From: an uncultured Spirochaetaceae bacterium
GTDB lineage: Bacteria > Spirochaetota > Spirochaetia > Sphaerochaetales > Sphaerochaetaceae
Assembly (NCBI GenBank): GCA_946414625.1
Contig: CAMKPI010000009.1
Coordinates: 1-19,937, forward strand
Direction of reading: 5' to 3'
Length of the DNA stretch: 19,937 nt
The translations under genes were made by a program, and so were the position numbers. The notes beneath the pieces were generated by a model that was not told where the DNA came from, did not search any database, and saw only the letters and a program-made list of their open reading frames with translations. Shown here piece after piece: positions 16,587 through 19,937 of the stretch. Positions within the stretch are counted from its first letter, which is position 1. The number at the start of each line of letters is the position of its first letter.

Positions 16587-16710
16587 CCAGGGACGCCAAC
16601 TCTGTTTATCGACACAAATACGGCTCTGAAGGAGGGCAATTTAAGAAAAACCAGGGCGTCAACTCTGTTTATCGAGTGTTCAGCGACACAAACACGGCTC
16701 TGATGGAGGG
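16587..16710. repeat. Direct repeat of about 50-60 bp, two copies
   Basis: Copy A (16587-16636) and copy B (16651-16710) share CCAGGG, CAACTCTGTTTATCGA, CGACACAAAYACGGCTCTGA and GGAGGG. Copy B carries about 11 extra bases (GTGTTCAGCGA) in the middle. The starts are 64 bp apart. No gene is apparent; the open frame across this region on the + strand crosses repeats of non-triplet period, so it is not under coding constraint. Confidence 0.8.
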
Positions 16711-16711
16711 T

Positions 16712-16870
16712 GATTCAAGCAAATTGCGGAGCGCAAAGCGTACTGTCAGGCGGAGGAGGGCGATTCAAGCAAATTGCGGAGCGCAAAGCGTACTGTCGGC
16801 GGAGGGGGGGGATTCAAGCAAATTGCGGAGCGCAAAGCGTACTGTCAAACGGAGAAGGGCATTCAAGTTT
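16712..16870. repeat. 49/50-bp tandem repeat with an invariant 36-bp core, three copies plus a fragment
   Basis: Identical 36-bp cores begin at 16712, 16762 and 16811, starting GATTCAAGCAAATTGCGG and ending GCGTACTGTC. They are separated by 13-14 bp G-rich linkers of the form NRRCGGAGRRGGG. A fourth copy begins at 16860 but keeps only ATTCAAG. Each core holds a small perfect hairpin, TTGCG-GAG-CGCAA. The linkers are too short and too similar to be CRISPR spacers. Confidence 0.9.
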
Positions 16871-16875
16871 TGCTG

Positions 16876-16969
16876 GATAGATGGCATAAGATGAACCGAC
16901 AAAAAACAAAAGCACTAGCTTGCCGTCTGCAACCGGATGATAGATGATACAAGATGAACCGACAAAAAA
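16876..16969. repeat. 31-bp direct repeat next to the tRNA-Asp terminator
   Basis: Copies at 16876-16906 and 16939-16969 match at 28 of 31 positions (GATAGATG, then AAGATGAACCGAC and an A-run). The second copy supplies the A-run that is the U-tract of the tRNA-Asp terminator on the minus strand. The first copy lacks a hairpin. Confidence 0.75.
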
Positions 16970-16989
16970 ACCGCTGCTTTCGCAGCGGT
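16964..16989 (-). terminator. Intrinsic terminator of tRNA-Asp
   Basis: On the minus strand ACCGCTGC, a GAAA tetraloop and GCAGCGGT form a perfect 8-bp hairpin, followed by a run of T. It begins two bases after the tRNA discriminator base. Confidence 0.95.
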
Positions 16990-16990
16990 C

Positions 16991-17064
16991 CGAGATCTAC
17001 GGGGCTCGAACCCGTGGCCTCCACCGTGACAGGGTGGCGTGATAACCAGCTTCACCAAGATCCC
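16991..17064 (-). tRNA. tRNA-Asp (anticodon GTC)
   Basis: The full cloverleaf on the minus strand has acceptor GGGATCT with AGATCTC (one G-U), D-stem GTGA/TCAC, anticodon stem CCACC/GGTGG, and loop CTGTCAC with anticodon GTC. The T-arm is ACGGG-TTCGAGC-CCCGT, the discriminator base is G, and CCA is not encoded. It has its own promoter and terminator, so it is a single-gene unit. Confidence 0.97.
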
Positions 17065-17077
17065 AGTCGATGTACAG

Positions 17078-17106
17078 AAGGTACAATTTCTGAGAAAAAT
17101 TGTCAA
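17078..17106 (-). promoter_or_regulatory. Promoter of tRNA-Asp
   Basis: On the minus strand, a consensus TTGACA (17106-17101) and TACCTT (17083-17078) are 17 bp apart. The predicted start is close to 17071, a few bases before the mature tRNA. Confidence 0.75.
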
Positions 17107-17140
17107 CATTCTTTGAAAAAATTTTTTTATATTTTTTTCG

Positions 17141-17169
17141 TTGACAAACGGTTTTTGACTCGGTATTAT
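17141..17169 (+). promoter_or_regulatory. Promoter of the SGNH hydrolase gene
   Basis: A consensus TTGACA (17141-17146), a 17-bp spacer and TATTAT (17164-17169) make one of the best sigma-70-type promoters in the window. It is divergent from the tRNA-Asp promoter, whose -35 lies 34 bp away. Transcription would start near 17176, about 80 bases before the ATG at 17259. Confidence 0.85.
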
Positions 17170-17258
17170 TTGTTTAGTAATTACAGCAGGTGAATTGGTT
17201 AGACAATTTGGTGTGTATCGCGGATAGACTGTTTTTTCATCTGCAAATGAGGTTTTCA

Positions 17259-18053
17259 ATGGGTGTTTCAACGGAATATGTCTCGGAAACGGCGCTTTAT
17301 AATCCGCTTTACCGTAAGAAGTGGTGTGTCATAGGCGATAGTTTTACCAACGATTTTTCCCCTTGTCCGCCTGAATGGGCATTTTCCGATGGTCCTTTTA
17401 AGGGCGAGTCGCGCGTGTATGCCAAGATTATCGCGTCCCGGAACTCAATGAAGCTTCAGTGGATGGCAAAGAATGGGCGCACGCTTGCTTTCCCCGCCGA
17501 GGGCTCTTTCAGCAATTCCTTTTGCGGCGAAGAGCTGTATAAGAAGATCGACCCGGATGTCGACTATATCACCATCATGCTCGGTATAAACGACAGCCAT
17601 CACGCTCCCCATTCCATAGGAGACGACGGGGAGGAAAAGATTGGGACTATTCCTCTTGGAGACAGCGAGGACAAGTCGATATATACCTTTTACGGTGCGT
17701 GGGACACTGTTTTGCGATATATATTGGAGAATTATCCGAGAGCACGAGTCGGCATTATCGTCACCAACGGTTTGGATTTTAATTCGCACCGTCTGGCTAC
17801 GATCTCCATGGCGAGGAAATACGGCCTGCCGTACATAGACCTGAACGGCGACGAGCGGACGCCGGCCTTTCACAGGACGCAGAATCCCGATATACCGAAG
17901 GAGGTGAGGGAGGTTCTGATGAAGCGGTATGCGTTAGGAATATCTCCCGAAATCAGGGCTTTGGGAACTGTCGGAGAGGAAAACACACATCCCAACGCGC
18001 TATGTCACGAAATTGAGGCTGACATTGTGGAAAATTTTCTGCACAGTCTTTAG
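17259..18053 (+). CDS. SGNH/GDSL-type hydrolase
   Basis: 264 residues with no signal peptide. Block I is VIGDSFTND with nucleophile Ser28, block III is MLGINDSH, and block V is ENTHPN with His244. The family includes esterases, lipases and carbohydrate acetyl-esterases; the substrate here is unknown. The residue three before the catalytic His, usually Asp (DxxHP), is Glu241. I chose the ATG at 17259 because GAGG sits six bases upstream; the frame is open back to a GTG at 17190, but that start has no spaced ribosome site. The gene has a strong promoter and is followed by a 76-bp gap before the GltD-like gene, so read-through is possible. Confidence 0.85.
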   Translation: MGVSTEYVSETALYNPLYRKKWCVIGDSFTNDFSPCPPEWAFSDGPFKGESRVYAKIIASRNSMKLQWMAKNGRTLAFPAEGSFSNSFCGEELYKKIDPDVDYITIMLGINDSHHAPHSIGDDGEEKIGTIPLGDSEDKSIYTFYGAWDTVLRYILENYPRARVGIIVTNGLDFNSHRLATISMARKYGLPYIDLNGDERTPAFHRTQNPDIPKEVREVLMKRYALGISPEIRALGTVGEENTHPNALCHEIEADIVENFLHSL

Positions 18054-18129
18054 GTTTCGGAATCTGCTTCCCGCGTGCCTGGGACAAGAATAAAGATTCG
18101 AATCTGTATGCGTATATAAGGAGAAATGT

Positions 18130-19386
18130 ATGGCATTGCATGTTATGTCCGAGGCGGCATCCTGCCTTCAGTGCAAAAATCCGATGTGCCGGAAAGGATG
18201 CCCTATCAACACGAACATCCCTGAGGCGATAAGGCTGCTCCGTGAGAACAAGCTGGACGAGGCTGGATGGATGCTTTTTGAGAACAATCCTCTCACAACA
18301 GTTTGTTCCCTGATATGTAATCATGAGAAGCAGTGCGAGGGGCATTGCATCAAGGGTATCAAGGGCACTCCGGTGCATTTCTCGATAATTGAGAACTATA
18401 TTTCGACATATTATGCCTCTCAGATGACTCATGGACCGGTGGAGAGCAACGGCATAAAGGCTGCGATCGTGGGTTCCGGCCCTGCTGGAATCACAGTGGC
18501 GATAATTCTCGCCCGCTATGGCTACGACGTGACGATCTTTGAAAGCAAAGACAAGATTGGTGGTGTCCTCAGGTACGGCATCCCTGAGTTTCGCCTTCCC
18601 AAGGCGGTGCTGGACGATATCAAATACCGTCATATCGACATGAAGAACATAAAGTTCCGGCCGAATGTGGTCGTGGGTTCCGCGATTACCATAGACGACC
18701 TGTTCCGGGACGGCTACAAGTCGGTGTTTGTTGGCACCGGAGTCTGGAAGCCAAATGCCCTGCACATAAAGGGCGAGACGCTGGGTCATGTCCATTACGG
18801 AATCAACTATCTAAACAATCCCAATTCCTTCCGTCTCGGGAACAGACTGTTTATAATCGGAGCCGGGAACGCCGCAATGGATGTGGCCCGAACCGCCCTC
18901 CGAAATGGAACTCATGATGTGACCTGCTTCTCTCTGTCGAAAAAAGTTGCGGCGAGCGAATATGAGTTCTCGTATGCACAGCTGGAAGGGGTTTCCTTTG
19001 AGTATAACCTGAAGCCTGTCGAGATTCAGGACGGCGGTGTGGTTTTCCGTCAGTTGGAGGAAGCCGAGGACGGAACCCTTACTGAGGTCCCGGGAAGTGA
19101 CAGGATGATGACATGCGACAGCGTTATCGTGAGCATTTCCCAAGGCCCGGAGACCAGACTGCTGGACGAGCAAAAGACAATCGAGACCTCGCAGCGGGGC
19201 ACGGTGAGCATCGACGCCGCGGGAAAGACGTCCCGGCCGGGTGTGTTCGCCTCCGGAGACGTTACTTTGGGAGCGAAAACTGTTGTAGAGGCGGTTGCCC
19301 AGTCCAAGCTTGTGGCGGACAGCATGCACCAGTACATGCAGAGCCTTGCGGCGAAGGAGAGGGCGAGGTCTGGTGATTCGAAATAA
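18130..19386 (+). CDS. GltD-like FAD/NAD(P) oxidoreductase (glutamate synthase small-subunit family)
   Basis: 418 residues, cytoplasmic. The N-terminal Fe-S region has Cys12, 15, 20, 24 and Cys59, 63, 69, 73, the usual pattern for two 4Fe-4S clusters in this family. GSGPAG (115-120) binds FAD, GAGNAAMDVAR (244-254) binds NAD(P)H, and GVFASGDVTLGAKTVVEAVA (371-390) is the closing FAD motif. Such proteins pass electrons between NAD(P)H and a partner: glutamate synthase, NfnB-type complexes, or the AegA/YgfT class. No glutamate synthase large subunit is in the window, so a true GltD role is not supported. A strong Shine-Dalgarno AAGGAG lies six bases before the ATG. The 3' end overlaps the next gene by 14 bp, so these two are one operon. 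Confidence 0.92.
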   Translation: MALHVMSEAASCLQCKNPMCRKGCPINTNIPEAIRLLRENKLDEAGWMLFENNPLTTVCSLICNHEKQCEGHCIKGIKGTPVHFSIIENYISTYYASQMTHGPVESNGIKAAIVGSGPAGITVAIILARYGYDVTIFESKDKIGGVLRYGIPEFRLPKAVLDDIKYRHIDMKNIKFRPNVVVGSAITIDDLFRDGYKSVFVGTGVWKPNALHIKGETLGHVHYGINYLNNPNSFRLGNRLFIIGAGNAAMDVARTALRNGTHDVTCFSLSKKVAASEYEFSYAQLEGVSFEYNLKPVEIQDGGVVFRQLEEAEDGTLTEVPGSDRMMTCDSVIVSISQGPETRLLDEQKTIETSQRGTVSIDAAGKTSRPGVFASGDVTLGAKTVVEAVAQSKLVADSMHQYMQSLAAKERARSGDSK

Positions 19387-19937
19387 ACGCTCCGGGAGTT
19401 TGTTGCTTGCTCTGTGTGTCATATTCGCCGTCTTTACGATGCTGTTCGCGTCGTGCAGCGTTCAGAAGCTCAAAACTGATCGCAGCGAGCGTGTTCTTTT
19501 CGGCACTCTCTGCTCGATTACAGTCTACGGCAGTCCGTATAATTCAAAAAAGACTTCGGACGCCTTGAACAGGGTTTGGGACGAGATGTACGCTCTCGAG
19601 AAGAGAATCAGCTGCAGGATGCCGGATTCGGAGCTTTATAAGTATAACCACGGCGAGATCTCTACACTGAACAGTGATTCGGAGTATTTGCTATCCGTTT
19701 CACTGAAATTCAAGGACTTGACCGGCGGCTCTTTTTCTCCTTATGTTGCCGCTCTCTCTGAGCTGTGGGGGATTGGAACAGACAGCCCTCGGGTGCCAAG
19801 CGACGAGGAGATTCAAGAATCTCTCACTCGGAGGGATTTGGATTTTGGTGCAGTTGGAAAGGGCTATGCCTCCGATATTGCCCGGGAACTCCTGAAAAAG
19901 GAGGGATTCTCCAGTGCTGTGGTGGACTTTGGCGGGA
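19373..19937 (+). CDS. apbE: ApbE-type FAD:protein FMN transferase lipoprotein, cut by the window end
   Basis: Partial: 188 residues are visible. A type II signal peptide ends in lipobox LFASC. Family motifs follow: VLFGTLCSITVYG early on, an EKRISCRMPDSELYKYN block, TGGSFSPYVAALSELWGIG (the usual SPTVGPLVNLWGFG region), DFGAVGKGYASD (the FAD-binding DLGGIAKGYAVD motif) and the start of VVDFGG. The enzyme attaches FMN covalently to Thr/Ser of partner flavoproteins such as Rnf or Nqr subunits, using FAD and Mg2+, outside the membrane. The start is GTG, inside the end of the GltD-like gene, with GAGG four bases upstream. The frame stays open to the window edge. Confidence 0.9.
   Translation, partial: MIRNKRSGSLLLALCVIFAVFTMLFASCSVQKLKTDRSERVLFGTLCSITVYGSPYNSKKTSDALNRVWDEMYALEKRISCRMPDSELYKYNHGEISTLNSDSEYLLSVSLKFKDLTGGSFSPYVAALSELWGIGTDSPRVPSDEEIQESLTRRDLDFGAVGKGYASDIARELLKKEGFSSAVVDFGG

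Noticed and set aside
16712..16870. CRISPR array
   Set aside because: The 36-bp core is suggestive, but the linkers are 13-14 bp, G-rich and nearly alike, and no cas gene is present.
16553..16894. 113-residue reading frame on the + strand
   Set aside because: It spans repeats with periods of 64, 50 and 49 bp, so the same repeat is read in different frames; there is no sign of coding constraint.
16876..17064. Integration (att) site at tRNA-Asp
   Set aside because: The duplicated 31 bp covers the terminator flank, not the tRNA 3' end, and no integrase or phage gene is nearby.
18055..18100. Terminator between the SGNH hydrolase and the GltD-like gene
   Set aside because: An imperfect dyad (TTCGGAATCT with AGATTCGAA) exists, but it has no T-run after it and a long loop.
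18130..19386. True glutamate synthase small subunit (gltD)
   Set aside because: No large subunit gene is in the window, and the family contains many non-glutamate-synthase oxidoreductases.

Overview
The window is bacterial and chromosomal, about half GC. It mixes housekeeping genes (dnaB, prfA, prmC, two tRNAs) with cell-envelope and catabolic genes. The lipoprotein signal peptides, the large secreted beta-helix protein and the anaerobic molybdenum/iron-sulfur chemistry suggest a host-associated anaerobe. A spirochaete of the Treponema type is my best guess, but no single gene proves it.

Layout. 1-198: a 37-bp tandem repeat runs in from the left edge. 199-1971 (-): a secreted ABC-type solute-binding protein with a long low-complexity insert. 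2092-2165 (+): tRNA-Arg(CCT) with its own promoter. 2513-5704 (+): a 1063-residue lipoprotein built as beta-helix, CxxC repeats, beta-helix, closed by a strong terminator. 5777-6098: intergenic DNA rich in inverted repeats, with a folded leader before an alpha/beta hydrolase (6116-7153, +). 7355-8773 (+): dnaB. 8818-11535 (-): the tight operon prfA - prmC - SIMPL-domain lipoprotein. 11636-13090 (-): a GPH-type MFS sugar transporter. 13169-13232: a 16-bp tandem repeat. 13362-16433 (-): a xanthine-dehydrogenase-type molybdenum hydroxylase fused at its C-terminus to a HydN-like polyferredoxin. 16587-16969: three kinds of direct repeat. 16991-17064 (-): tRNA-Asp(GTC). 17259-18053 (+): an SGNH hydrolase. 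18130-19386 (+): a GltD-like flavin oxidoreductase. 19373-window end (+): an ApbE-type FMN transferase, truncated by the window.

How the genes may work together. The hydroxylase carries 2Fe-2S, molybdopterin and four 4Fe-4S clusters in one chain, but no FAD subunit is encoded in the window. The GltD-like protein nearby is the kind of flavoprotein that, in E. coli AegA/YgfT, is fused to the same sort of HydN-like polyferredoxin. A plausible reading is anaerobic purine oxidation with electrons passed through the fused polyferredoxin to a GltD-like NAD(P) oxidoreductase. That partnership is inferred from domain logic and proximity only. The clearest oddities are the hydroxylase-polyferredoxin fusion, the disordered insert inside the solute-binding protein, the two-helix CxxC lipoprotein, and several unrelated tandem-repeat arrays confined to intergenic DNA.
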